Source of the DNA: JAVVEG01 sp041751425 | Lineage (GTDB): Bacteria; Pseudomonadota; Gammaproteobacteria; Pseudomonadales; Pseudohongiellaceae | DNA length: 64,000 bases | Assembly: GCA_041751425.1 (NCBI GenBank) | Contig: JBGSXL010000002.1 | Span: 1 to 64,000, forward strand | Reading direction: 5' to 3' | Shown: positions 1-7,589 of the stretch, one piece after another | How the letters are laid out: each line of letters begins with the position of its first letter | Numbering within the stretch: position 1 is the first letter of the stretch | Translations under genes and position numbers: made by a program | The notes under the pieces: model-generated | Told to the model about the DNA's origin: nothing | What the model saw: only the letters and a program-made list of their open reading frames with translations | Databases searched by the model: none

Positions 1-154
1 CTCAGGTTCTGGCTGTGGCTCAGGTTCTGGCTGAGGCTCAGGTTCTGGCTGAGGCTCAGGTTCTGGCTGAGGCTCAGGTTCTGGCTGAGGCTCAGGTTCT
101 GGCTGGGGCTCAGGTTCTGGCTGAGGCTCAGGTTCTGGCTGGGGCTCAGGTTCT
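1..154 (-). repeat. 18-bp tandem repeat encoding PEPQ units
   Basis: Eight complete copies and a partial ninth of an 18-bp unit, CTCAGGTTCTGGCTGAGG on the + strand, run head to tail from base 1 to 154 and may continue past the window edge. Copies differ by single bases (GAGG, GGGG or TGGG ending). On the coding (minus) strand each unit reads as six residues of Pro, Glu and Gln, in frame with the FecR-domain gene. The array is contiguous, without spacers. Confidence 0.95.
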
Positions 155-1173
155 AGTACAGGGATCGGATCTTTACATCCATTAGGATCTGCGCTACACG
201 CCAGTGCGCCATCACCACTATTATTAGGATTGACGCTCGCACTATCAGTTGCGGCAAAAAATGTGCCGTCAGTTACAGCAAAAAGAGTGGCGCGTCCGGT
301 ATTTGTTTCTCGGATTACAGCAGTCGGTGTGGGCGGGGGCTCAGGAAGTACCCTAATTGATTCTATCTGCCTTGCGGGCGGTTGGTTGAGTCCAGTTTGT
401 ACCTGACCGGCTACAATGCCAGCAGCACTATTACCTGTACTACCCGAGACACTTACAATACCTGTATTGTTTGTGCCACTTGCTGGCGTGTTTGTTGTCT
501 CTTCGCTGATTTCTTCGTCAGTTTCGTCGGCATCATATACCTGAATATTGCCTAGTACGGGCGGTACGAAACTTAGTCCTTCGGGAGGACTGTCTGGTGT
601 GCGAATGATTCCAACATCGTAGTCTGCATCGACACCTAACAGTAAAATCCCCGCATTATTTTCGAGTATGGTACCACCGTCGTAAACAGCCGCAACAAGA
701 CCTTCTTGGGTGATGATTCCTTCATGATCCGTGCCACGTATACCAATTGTAGCAAACGGTGTTGCTACACTATACGCTTCCTTATTGACTTCACCGATGC
801 TGCCTGAAATGGTGCGGAAACCACCTCGAATCAAATTCATGGTTGCCTTGTCTTCTTGCCCGCCCGGATCCTGAAAGGTGTACTCGGTAATTTCGAATGC
901 TGTCTCGCTTTTTAAAGAGATAATTGCAGAATCTGTAAGTCGAATTTGGGTGAAGCCGTTCGGACCAGTGACAATAGTGTCACCAACAAACAACTCGGAA
1001 CGCCGAGCCAGTGTACGCGTCTCCTGGCCATTGGTTGCCTCAACAGTTCCTGTTGCCCTCACTACCAGTCCCGCTACAGTATTTTCCGAGGCGAGCGTTA
1101 TTGTTGAAGCAGTAATCATCAGTCCGAAAACGGGATACTGAAACATCAACTTTCTGGTAAATGGTATGTTCAT
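1..1173 (-). CDS. FecR-domain exported protein, C-terminus cut by window edge
   Basis: The frame is open for 391 codons from ATG at 1173 to base 1, so the C-terminus lies outside the window. Residues 1-29 look like a Sec signal peptide with a long n-region (cleavage near LAS-EN). Residues about 35-150 form a FecR domain: VGDTIVTGPNGFTQIRL is followed by the hallmark TPFATIGIRGTDHEG at 138-152. An Asp/Glu- and Thr/Ser/Gly-rich linker with two Cys (LACSADPNGC) follows, then P-E-P-Q repeats from about residue 340. FecR domains occur in sigma regulators, but also in exported structural proteins; the signal peptide, lack of an obvious transmembrane helix after it and the Pro-rich tail point to the second kind. 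It lies 36 bp downstream of the DUF560-type barrel gene on the same strand, probably in one operon. The specific function is unknown. Confidence 0.8.
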   Translation of the reverse strand, partial: MNIPFTRKLMFQYPVFGLMITASTITLASENTVAGLVVRATGTVEATNGQETRTLARRSELFVGDTIVTGPNGFTQIRLTDSAIISLKSETAFEITEYTFQDPGGQEDKATMNLIRGGFRTISGSIGEVNKEAYSVATPFATIGIRGTDHEGIITQEGLVAAVYDGGTILENNAGILLLGVDADYDVGIIRTPDSPPEGLSFVPPVLGNIQVYDADETDEEISEETTNTPASGTNNTGIVSVSGSTGNSAAGIVAGQVQTGLNQPPARQIESIRVLPEPPPTPTAVIRETNTGRATLFAVTDGTFFAATDSASVNPNNSGDGALACSADPNGCKDPIPVLEPEPQPEPEPQPEPEPQPEPEPQPEPEPQPEPEPQPEPEPQPEPEPQPEPE

Positions 1174-1209
1174 GAAATTAACTCTTGGCTAAGACAACCA
1201 TTGATTGTG

Positions 1210-2553
1210 TTAGAACTGGAACCTGAAACCCGCTTGAAAGCGTGAACGTGAGTAAGCGAATAGGTTGATATTGCTATCTGACTCCGTGTAATTGTATTCA
1301 CCATTCAATAATAATCGTCGGTTGAATTGCCACAACCAGCCTAAAGTAGCTGACAGAGTTGTGTCACTTCGAGTGTCATTGAAAAACACGGGGTGATTGT
1401 CTGCATGTTCTAATTCCTGAATATTAAATCTGGCATAAGGTGTGTGGACACTGCTCATGCGCCAAAAAACACTATGCGCAAATCCGTAATAACTGCGACC
1501 GTTGTGATGTCCCAGGGATTCCAAGGCATCCTCATCAGCATAATAAATCGCGGTATTGTTGGTGGTACTATTACCTATCCTGGTCAGGCCAAATGAGACA
1601 AGAGCCTGATTGGCATCACGCAAATCGTTATTGGGTGAGCTTTTATTGTCGAATCGCAAAGCAGTATATGAACCGGTCAAAGATTGGTACCAACCGCTAT
1701 TGCCAGCCCTTTGCCACGAAACCCCCAACCCTGCGGAGCTCTGGAAGCTGGTGCTATCCAGCATGACTTGTTGTGTTTGAACTGCATATCTGAAACGATG
1801 TCTGCCAGCAGTGTGTGAGTAAGAGAGATCCGCACGTATACTATCCATGTCGAATTGATCAGTTGAAAGATTGTCACGCCTATTAAAATTCAGATTAAAG
1901 TTTAGTGTTTTATCGCGCGTATAAAATCGACGATAAGCCATGGTAAGATTTATATCCGTAAATCTATCAGAGGCTTTCAATCCATCCGGGTCCAATTCAA
2001 TCTCGCCAATTAAGGGGGTATCAATCAAACTCTCGGAGGTAGAACTGTTGATATTGTCATCGTGACCGACATCCGCCGCTAAGGACCATTTAAATTCGGA
2101 TTGCTGGGAGCGCAGATTAGCGTCAATAAGCAGCAAAAACACTTGAATATTGTCACGAACGTTCTGGGGAGGGTTAGTCGCTAATACCTGATTGAACAAG
2201 TTTTCAGAGGCTGCCAGGTTGTTAGTCAAGTAATACGCCCGCGCAAGCTCCAGTCTCGCTCGGCTACGAACAACCGCGGTTTCTCCTGTGTTGACTACCC
2301 GCTCTAAAGCAAATACAGATTCATTCGGATAACCTGCTTCGAGTGCAGCAAGAGCGTATAAGAAATCAAATTCGGTATCCCCTTCCCACTCATTCAAATT
2401 CTGATTGGCAAGGGCATACGCTTCAGCATACTGCCCAGCGGCAATCATGGCATCCAATTGGTCGTTAGGCGGGAGGGGTTGCGCCAGAGCGCCTTGGTTT
2501 AACAAGAAACCAATAGAGATTGCGACAACCGGAAGGCATCTCATTCTCATCAT
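1210..2553 (-). CDS. TPR plus DUF560/SLAM-like outer-membrane beta-barrel protein
   Basis: About 447 residues. A signal peptide (cleavage after GALA) precedes a helical TPR-like half (to about residue 155; ARLELARAYYLTNNLAASENLF is cut short here as ARAYYLTNNLAASENLF), then a barrel half rich in alternating aromatic strands and ending in ...FRFQF, the terminal Phe expected of outer-membrane barrels. The junction with a W-x-L-A-A-D-V-G-H-D-D-N-I-N motif matches the start of the DUF560 (surface lipoprotein assembly modifier) barrel. Known SLAM/type 11 secretion proteins move cargo to the cell surface; the adjacent downstream FecR-domain protein is a candidate partner, which is inference. The frame opens at TTG 2562; ATG at 2553 or 2550 gives a more normal signal peptide. 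A 7-bp inverted repeat lies just upstream at 2574-2597. Confidence 0.75.
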   Translation of the reverse strand: MMRMRCLPVVAISIGFLLNQGALAQPLPPNDQLDAMIAAGQYAEAYALANQNLNEWEGDTEFDFLYALAALEAGYPNESVFALERVVNTGETAVVRSRARLELARAYYLTNNLAASENLFNQVLATNPPQNVRDNIQVFLLLIDANLRSQQSEFKWSLAADVGHDDNINSSTSESLIDTPLIGEIELDPDGLKASDRFTDINLTMAYRRFYTRDKTLNFNLNFNRRDNLSTDQFDMDSIRADLSYSHTAGRHRFRYAVQTQQVMLDSTSFQSSAGLGVSWQRAGNSGWYQSLTGSYTALRFDNKSSPNNDLRDANQALVSFGLTRIGNSTTNNTAIYYADEDALESLGHHNGRSYYGFAHSVFWRMSSVHTPYARFNIQELEHADNHPVFFNDTRSDTTLSATLGWLWQFNRRLLLNGEYNYTESDSNINLFAYSRSRFQAGFRFQF

Positions 2554-2573
2554 TGCATCCAATTCAAATGAAG

Positions 2574-2597
2574 AACTATGTTCTGTTGGTCATAGTT
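2574..2597. promoter_or_regulatory. inverted repeat between divergent envelope genes
   Basis: AACTATG (2574-2580) and CATAGTT (2591-2597) form a 7-bp inverted repeat with a 10-bp spacer in the 133-bp gap between the DUF560-type gene and the divergent barrel gene. The spacing of 17 bp centre to centre would suit a dimeric regulator. No regulator is identified and chance is possible. Confidence 0.3.
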
Positions 2598-2686
2598 ACA
2601 CTGAATCATTGCGGTTTCAAGTGCTTAGCGTGCAGGTTTACTTGTATTATGTGACCTGATTCGTATTTGCAGTATGGAGTTTACCG

Positions 2687-3553
2687 TTGAACTGTAACAT
2701 TTTGAACGTCGGCCGTGTAAGGGTAGCCATACTGTTGCTTTTTCCAGCAGCCATCACAAATGCTGCCGAGGGGGAAACGACCACTGCAAGCGGGCTCCGT
2801 CACACTTTGTCAGCTGCAGCCTATTACAGCAAAGGTGATTACGGGCAGGGTGCCGATACCAGCATCTATTATTTTCCGGTGTCCTATGAGTTAGCCGGGG
2901 AGCGCTGGCGTTTTAAGGCTACCGTTCCATTTATAGAAATTTCAGGCCTGGGTGATGTCCTGGTCAACATTGGCGGGGTTGGCAGAGGTGCTGATGATCC
3001 CATTTTTGATCCTGAGTTTTCGGATGGCCCCGCAGTGTCTGCCAATGGGCTGGGAGATTCTATATTTTCAGTGAGTTATCAAATGAATGCCTTATTCGCC
3101 GGAGGGCCTTTCATGGATATAACTGCGGAATTCAAGTACCCCAGCGCTGATGATGCAAAAGGGTTGGGTACAGGAGAGCCTGATTACGCTCTCCAGCTGG
3201 ATCTGTTTCAATTATTTGGTGACAGCACAGCTTTCTCCACACTGGGGTACCGTAAGCGCGGGGAAACTGCGTTGTTTCCTGATTTGCAGGATTCGTGGTT
3301 TTTTTCACTCGGATTCATGCGTCCTGTCACCAATGACTGGCTACAGGAAAAAACAGAAGGAGATTGGAGTTACGGTCTGATTTATGATTATCGTGAACGC
3401 GCTTCCCAATTCTCCACGGAAACTCATGAATTGGTTCCGTATGTTTCCTGGAACCCGAACAAAGACTGGACATTGATGACGTATCTGGTGAAAGGGTTCA
3501 CGCGGGACAGCGCCGATATCGCTGTAGGAACGCAGCTAAGTTATCGTTTCTGA
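2687..3553 (+). CDS. outer-membrane beta-barrel protein, transporter-like
   Basis: 288 residues. The N-terminus has a signal peptide ending near TNA-AEG. The mature part alternates polar and aromatic residues, contains repeated strand-like stretches (SIYYFPVSYEL, FSTLGYRKRG, LVPYVSWNPNKDW) and ends in LSYRF, a classical C-terminal barrel strand. It resembles the broad family annotated as phenol-pathway MetA-like or generic outer-membrane transporters; no substrate can be named. The start is TTG at 2687, with GGAG at 2676-2679 seven bases upstream; a closer ATG at 2674 is out of frame. It is divergent from the DUF560 gene and convergent with the Gly/Pro-rich gene that follows 13 bp later. Confidence 0.7.
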   Translation: MNCNILNVGRVRVAILLLFPAAITNAAEGETTTASGLRHTLSAAAYYSKGDYGQGADTSIYYFPVSYELAGERWRFKATVPFIEISGLGDVLVNIGGVGRGADDPIFDPEFSDGPAVSANGLGDSIFSVSYQMNALFAGGPFMDITAEFKYPSADDAKGLGTGEPDYALQLDLFQLFGDSTAFSTLGYRKRGETALFPDLQDSWFFSLGFMRPVTNDWLQEKTEGDWSYGLIYDYRERASQFSTETHELVPYVSWNPNKDWTLMTYLVKGFTRDSADIAVGTQLSYRF

Positions 3554-3566
3554 CAGTAAAGCTTCG

Positions 3567-4499
3567 TCAGATCCGCATCGGCATCGGGCGCGGTGGTGAT
3601 ATCGATACACGATCTATTACGGCTGGGCGCATTTGCTGGAACGGTGGCAATTCAGGTCGCTGGAAGCGCTGTGGCAGATTGCGTCTATCATCAGTGTCCG
3701 CAAGCTCTTGATTATGTGTCGACTGATCAATTCCGGAACCTGAGTCCGTTGCACTATTGGGCTCTGTTGCGGTTGCAGGCTCGCTGCCTGCAGTCAGGAA
3801 TTCAACAAGATCCGCAAAGCCTTTCTGCGCAGGAGCATCCATCAACTCGCTCACATCCGAAAAAGCATCTGCAACAGCAACTGTGGCAGGTGTGGTTTCC
3901 TGCGTAACAGCACCGCGCTCAACATTAAACTCAACATCAACAGCAGTGGTGTTGTCAGCAATCTCAGCGGCCTGGCGAGGCACCGGTAATGCCGCAGGTG
4001 GTATGGCAACTTCCGGTAAACGGATAGCTGGCACATCAAACACGGGCATCTGTCTGCCAGGTTGTGCCAGTTGCAATGCTGGTGCTGCCGGGTCTTGCAA
4101 CAAGCGATTTACGTCTACTCGGTCAGGCGCAATTTCAGGTGCCTGCAAATTTGCCAACTCAGTCTGCTCAAACAGGGGGTTGTTTTCAAACGAGCGCTGC
4201 AGTGCGTCGGGAATATCCACGGGTCGCAATTCTTCGCGCATACGATCAAGCTCTTCTCGCACTCGCAAATCCCTTTCTTCTTCCTGAGTCAAAAAAGGAT
4301 AGGGCGCGCCAGTTCCACCCAAACCACTACCACCTGACTCGCCAGAGCGGCCAGTACCGCCAAAACCACTCCCCTCATCATCACCGCCGCGGATTTTACC
4401 TGCACTGGTAGTTGTGAGGACCAGTGTCACAGCAAAGATCAACGCTGCAACAAGCAGTGTTATCGGGTAGCTGCGAATGGCAAGTATAGCCTTAGGCAT
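3567..4499 (-). CDS. unrecognised membrane-anchored Gly/Pro-rich protein
   Basis: 310 residues, not recognised. Residues about 12-32 form one hydrophobic helix that could be an uncleaved anchor. Residues 38-65 are Gly/Ser-rich with two GGTG motifs, followed by a charged helical stretch (EEERDLRVREELDRMREEL) and a long low-complexity part rich in Pro, Ala and Val that ends in RPMPMRI. From memory the GGTG-rich linker resembles the segment before DUF5666 domains, but no DUF5666 repeat is present. Its start overlaps the end of the DUF6502 gene by 8 bp, so the two are very likely translationally coupled. It probably sits in the inner membrane with a disordered periplasmic tail; the function is unknown. 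Confidence 0.6.
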   Translation of the reverse strand: MPKAILAIRSYPITLLVAALIFAVTLVLTTTSAGKIRGGDDEGSGFGGTGRSGESGGSGLGGTGAPYPFLTQEEERDLRVREELDRMREELRPVDIPDALQRSFENNPLFEQTELANLQAPEIAPDRVDVNRLLQDPAAPALQLAQPGRQMPVFDVPAIRLPEVAIPPAALPVPRQAAEIADNTTAVDVEFNVERGAVTQETTPATVAVADAFSDVSELMDAPAQKGFADLVEFLTAGSEPATATEPNSATDSGSGIDQSTHNQELADTDDRRNLPQRFQRPELPPFQQMRPAVIDRVSISPPRPMPMRI

Positions 4500-5436
4500 T
4501 ATTGCGCCCTTTATTGGTATCAGTTATCGAAGAGTCAGATTTCGCAGCTTTACTATCTGCTTCAGTATTTTGTTGTTCAGGTATGTAATGTGAGTGGTAA
4601 TTGAATATACCAAAATTCATACGGTAAACAGAATTTGGCGCGCCGGTATGAGGGCGACTTTCATCGGCTTTCTGCAATTGTAACGCTGCACGGTTAATAG
4701 CGGTTAAGGCCTGCATACCCATCTGATTACTCAGCTCATTCAACTTCTCAATGGACTCAGCACTCAGCTTGTCATAATAAACGCTTCTATCGAAATAGGA
4801 AGGTTTATTGCCTTTCAAGTTATGGCTGCTGGCACTGATGTGGTCATGGATGTTCTTCGCAAAGAAGAAAACTTTTTCATCAAAGCCTTTCTCAGGGATA
4901 AAAACGCCGGTATTCAGATGCACGCGCCCCTCTGCATCGAGTGTAGCAACGCCAAGATTCAGCCATTCATCCAGGATCACGCGCGGGCGGATATCCTGTT
5001 TGCAGACCATGGTCACCAGATCGTCAAAATAAATGCTTTTAGCATGATCGGTGCCTGTTCTCAGAGACAAACTGCAGGGACTGCCATCAGCGGCTCTAAA
5101 TTTCTCATGCCCCATCCATACCGCAATCAACTGCGCGCCGATAGAGACATTACCCGGAATTTTCTGTCGGGTACTTGCTTCAGCACGCAGCCTTTTTACA
5201 TCTTTCCTGTGTACGCCAGTGAGCAGATTAATTCTGCTGTCGGAAGAGCGTTTTCCCTTTATCGAAAAATCTTCCTCGGCCACTTCGACAAAGATCGATT
5301 TGAGCAAGGTGATCAGAAAAGGGTAAGTGATTTGATAGGACAGCATCAAACGCACTAGCGGTCGAAATAGCTTGCGCATTGCAGCTACAAGTACCGAAGG
5401 TGGTTGACCTACTGTGTTCTGATCCTGATTTTCCAT
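4492..5436 (-). CDS. DUF6502 family protein, putative DNA-binding regulator
   Basis: 314 residues from ATG 5436. The N-terminal 20-90 region is helical and contains SSDSRINLLTGVHRKDVKRL (65-83), which reads like the recognition part of a winged helix-turn-helix; the rest matches what I recall of DUF6502 (for example IYFDDLVTMV and SVYYDKLSAESIEKLNELS). No enzymatic motif is visible. A GTG at 5493 and ATG at 5487 would extend the frame, but they would put the palindrome at 5457-5473 inside the coding region; starting at 5436 leaves it in the promoter/leader, which I prefer. A TATACT hexamer lies only 8 bp before the ATG, so a leaderless or nearly leaderless mRNA is possible. The gene overlaps the downstream unknown membrane protein and faces the hydrolase gene. 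A role as autoregulator through the palindromes is inference. Confidence 0.75.
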   Translation of the reverse strand: MENQDQNTVGQPPSVLVAAMRKLFRPLVRLMLSYQITYPFLITLLKSIFVEVAEEDFSIKGKRSSDSRINLLTGVHRKDVKRLRAEASTRQKIPGNVSIGAQLIAVWMGHEKFRAADGSPCSLSLRTGTDHAKSIYFDDLVTMVCKQDIRPRVILDEWLNLGVATLDAEGRVHLNTGVFIPEKGFDEKVFFFAKNIHDHISASSHNLKGNKPSYFDRSVYYDKLSAESIEKLNELSNQMGMQALTAINRAALQLQKADESRPHTGAPNSVYRMNFGIFNYHSHYIPEQQNTEADSKAAKSDSSITDTNKGRNNA

Positions 5437-5456
5437 AACTTGGCAGTATAACAGTG

Positions 5457-5473
5457 GTGGGAATAAATCCCAC
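5457..5473. promoter_or_regulatory. operator-like 17-bp palindrome, copy 1
   Basis: GTGGGAATAAATCCCAC: six-base arms GTGGGA/TCCCAC around a five-base AT centre. It lies 20 bp upstream of the preferred DUF6502 start and overlaps its likely promoter region. It differs from copy 2 (5526-5542) only in the central bases. Centres are 69 bp apart. Confidence 0.7.
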
Positions 5474-5520
5474 AGATTTGTGAACATAAGCACAAGATAG
5501 TGTTTTTCTTAAGCAATACA

Positions 5521-5549
5521 TTGACGTGGGAATTATTCCCACTTATGAT
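5521..5549 (+). promoter_or_regulatory. sigma70 promoter with palindromic operator (copy 2) in its spacer
   Basis: TTGACG (5521-5526), a 17-bp spacer and TATGAT (5544-5549) form a near-consensus promoter directed at the hydrolase gene at 5628. The palindrome GTGGGAATTATTCCCAC occupies 5526-5542, that is the last base of the -35 and nearly the whole spacer. A protein bound there would block RNA polymerase, or, if of MerR type, could remodel the spacer; the 17-bp spacing favours simple repression. Confidence 0.75.
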
Positions 5550-5627
5550 TCAGCTCAATGACGAACTTGTAACTAGCCAGGCAAACAGTAAATTGCCACG
5601 GGCATTGCTTCAGCATCACCCACATTA

Positions 5628-6701
5628 ATGCATGGTGCTGACAAACTGGAAGAATCAATGCAGACGCGATTACTGGAAGATCACACGTTTTTGGCAAAAC
5701 CTCATAGGGTTATGGAACGTGTCTTCACGGATAAAGCGGATATTGATCCGCTACTGGCAAATCATCGTTCTATTCACACCGCAAGATTGCTTGAACTTGA
5801 AGATGGCCGCAAATTGGCCTTTGCTGAGTATGGTGACCCGACTGGCCGACCACTGATCTACTTCCACAATCATGCGTCCAGCAGGTTGGAAGGCTATTTC
5901 TTTCATCAGGATGCGAAACGCGCAGGTTTCAGAATCATCGCCGTGGACAGGCCGGGCATTGGCTTGTCAGATGCGAACAGACAAAACAGTCACCAACAGG
6001 TAGCAACCGATATCACAGTCCTGGCGGACTCGCTGAAATTGCGTCACTTTAGTCTGCTGAGCTGGGCTGGTGGCGCTCCTTTTGCCTTCGCGTTAGCCCA
6101 TGCTTGCCCGGAGCGTGTCAATCTGCTGGTTGCCATTTCTCCCTTGCCATTGCAGAAACAACCTAAACACCCGGGCTTCTCGCTAAGCACATTTGTGAAC
6201 CGACTTTCTCTGGAGGTGATGCGGCGTTTCATTGGTTTCCGGCATCAATTAAGCACCAGGGATCCCGCCGATTATCTTCGGCGTCTGGGTGAGGAATTGA
6301 GTTTTGCAGACCGAAAAGTACTGACCAATCCGCGTATATTCAAAGCTTTGGAACAAAGCATCATTGAGTGTCTGCGACAAGGTGGCTCTCACATGGCGAA
6401 AGACAATCAACTATGCTTCGCACCCTGGAGCGTGCCACTTACGGAGATTCGAGTGCCGGTGCAACTTTGGCATGGTGCCGCGGATACCGTCGTCCCCGCC
6501 CATTGCTCCGAATCGCTGAGCCAGCAGTTGAACGACTGTGCTTTGCGTAAAGTGGCCAAGCGCGGGCATTACTTTTTTATGCAGGGAGCACAGGATATTT
6601 TCAGACAGATTGATCTGAAGTTGCGAGGAAATTGTTTATTAGTAAAAGAGTCAGCCAATGAAGCCGGCGTACAAACGAATGTGTTCGCGCGGCAATATTA
6701 A
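5628..6701 (+). CDS. alpha/beta-hydrolase fold protein with Ala at the nucleophile position
   Basis: 357 residues with the alpha/beta-hydrolase order: an HNHASSR loop in place of HGxPGSR (80-86), DRPGIGLSD (107-115), the elbow region, then HGAADTVVP (282-290, Asp286) and GHYFF (His314). In this family the elbow is normally G-W-S-G-G; here it reads S-W-A-G-G (145-149), so Ala147 (GCT at 6066-6068) takes the nucleophile position while the Asp and His remain. The protein may be a pseudoenzyme or binding protein, or use another residue. ATG at 5658, preceded by GGAAG, is a better-supported start than 5628 and would give 347 residues. The gene is divergent from DUF6502 and transcribed from the operator-bearing promoter at 5521-5549. 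Confidence 0.8.
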   Translation: MHGADKLEESMQTRLLEDHTFLAKPHRVMERVFTDKADIDPLLANHRSIHTARLLELEDGRKLAFAEYGDPTGRPLIYFHNHASSRLEGYFFHQDAKRAGFRIIAVDRPGIGLSDANRQNSHQQVATDITVLADSLKLRHFSLLSWAGGAPFAFALAHACPERVNLLVAISPLPLQKQPKHPGFSLSTFVNRLSLEVMRRFIGFRHQLSTRDPADYLRRLGEELSFADRKVLTNPRIFKALEQSIIECLRQGGSHMAKDNQLCFAPWSVPLTEIRVPVQLWHGAADTVVPAHCSESLSQQLNDCALRKVAKRGHYFFMQGAQDIFRQIDLKLRGNCLLVKESANEAGVQTNVFARQY

Positions 6702-6769
6702 AATCCCCAACTTATGAAGCTTCTGTTTTCATAAGCCAACTCTAATACACCTGCTTTGAAAAACCTGTC

Positions 6770-7045
6770 TTAAGAAACAGTTAGACCGGATTCAGGTACG
6801 CGCGGACTGCTTTGTATGCGAAAGTGCAGTTTTGTCGCTGCTGTCTCTCGTGAGTTAGCTTCTTGCAATTGGCTGACAAAGCGAGCCAACATTTCTTCGG
6901 CCTCACTTCGGTAGCGGAAAGGTCCGATGCTATTGCCTTCCCGTGTTCGGAAAAACCAAAGCCCTGAATCACTGTCGTTGATTACGCGATCGCTGCGATT
7001 GAAAGCATCTGAACCAGCACAGTCATTGGAGCGAAGGTTTGTCAT
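6770..7045 (-). CDS. small DUF6316-like protein
   Basis: 91 residues, soluble, no signal peptide. The core GLWFFRTREGNSIGPFRYRS (28-47) followed by EAEEMLARFV matches the pattern I associate with DUF6316, where a W-F/Y-F-R-T-R-E-G-x-x-x-G-P-F segment is the hallmark. An AGAGGG sequence lies about 11 bp upstream of the ATG. It is convergent with the hydrolase gene and faces a long non-coding stretch upstream. The function is not known. Confidence 0.6.
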   Translation of the reverse strand: MTNLRSNDCAGSDAFNRSDRVINDSDSGLWFFRTREGNSIGPFRYRSEAEEMLARFVSQLQEANSRETAATKLHFRIQSSPRVPESGLTVS

Positions 7046-7589
7046 TTTTTGGAGCCCTCTGTAAATGGCATTCTGGTTATTTTTTTTATCATCAATGCTT
7101 CATGGACAATCTTGGGCCGAGCAGTGAACATGGTTCAATTTGGTCTCCGCTAGCCCCGAGCAAACCCCGCTTAAGTAGCAGTACCCGTGTAACCAGGTAG
7201 TAAGCTCGGAGCTAGCGAGTAGGAGGAAGATATTCTGCATTTCAAAAACTGAGAAGAGCGCAAAATGTGTGCCAGTTCACATCCTGTTGGTAGCTGCGGC
7301 ACCTTCTTTTTAGTTCGTAAAATAGCCTGTCAAATTAAGGGCTTATATTTCTTTTTTCATACAGTGAGATTAGTAATAAAAACTTAATAATCAGCAACAT
7401 ATAGATCTATCTTAAAGCGTTCAATAAAACTCAATTTGGCATATCGCGACATTCACTTACGTGCGTAGAGCAGGTTTTTTTTTCTTTCCTTTTATGCACT
7501 TGGAAATTTCTCAAGAAAAAAATTTCATCCCGGAGCATGTTTAAAAAAGTTTCGCACAGAATTGGTTAAACCGAGCGTCCTATCTGGCT
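7046..7589. other. 544-bp gene-poor, AT-rich intergenic region
   Basis: No convincing coding frame on either strand. The only clear structure is the long inverted repeat at 7145-7219. The right half (7300-7560) is AT-rich with several homopolymer runs (T8 near 7477, A and T runs near 7516-7550). It separates the DUF6316-like gene, transcribed to the left, from the 3' end of mobA. Confidence 0.6.
7145..7219. repeat. long inverted repeat, possible structured RNA or insertion scar
   Basis: Left arm CTCCGCTAGCCCCGAGC (7145-7161) pairs with right arm GCTCGGAGCTAGCGAG (7204-7219): 15 of 16 aligned positions pair (one mismatch) plus one bulged C, with a 42-base loop. A GGAGGA follows at 7222-7227. 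It is not followed by a T-run, so it is not a standard terminator. Confidence 0.5.

Noticed and set aside
1..154. Possible CRISPR array
   Set aside because: The 18-bp units are contiguous, have no spacers and are in frame with a protein-coding gene.
3757..4287. Ser/Ala-rich open frame on the + strand
   Set aside because: It is the antisense of the Gly/Pro-rich gene, whose frame has a membrane anchor, a good start and overlap with the DUF6502 gene.
5526..5542. Resemblance of the palindrome to eukaryotic kappaB sites
   Set aside because: The window is bacterial; the likeness to GGGAATTCCC-type sites is coincidence.
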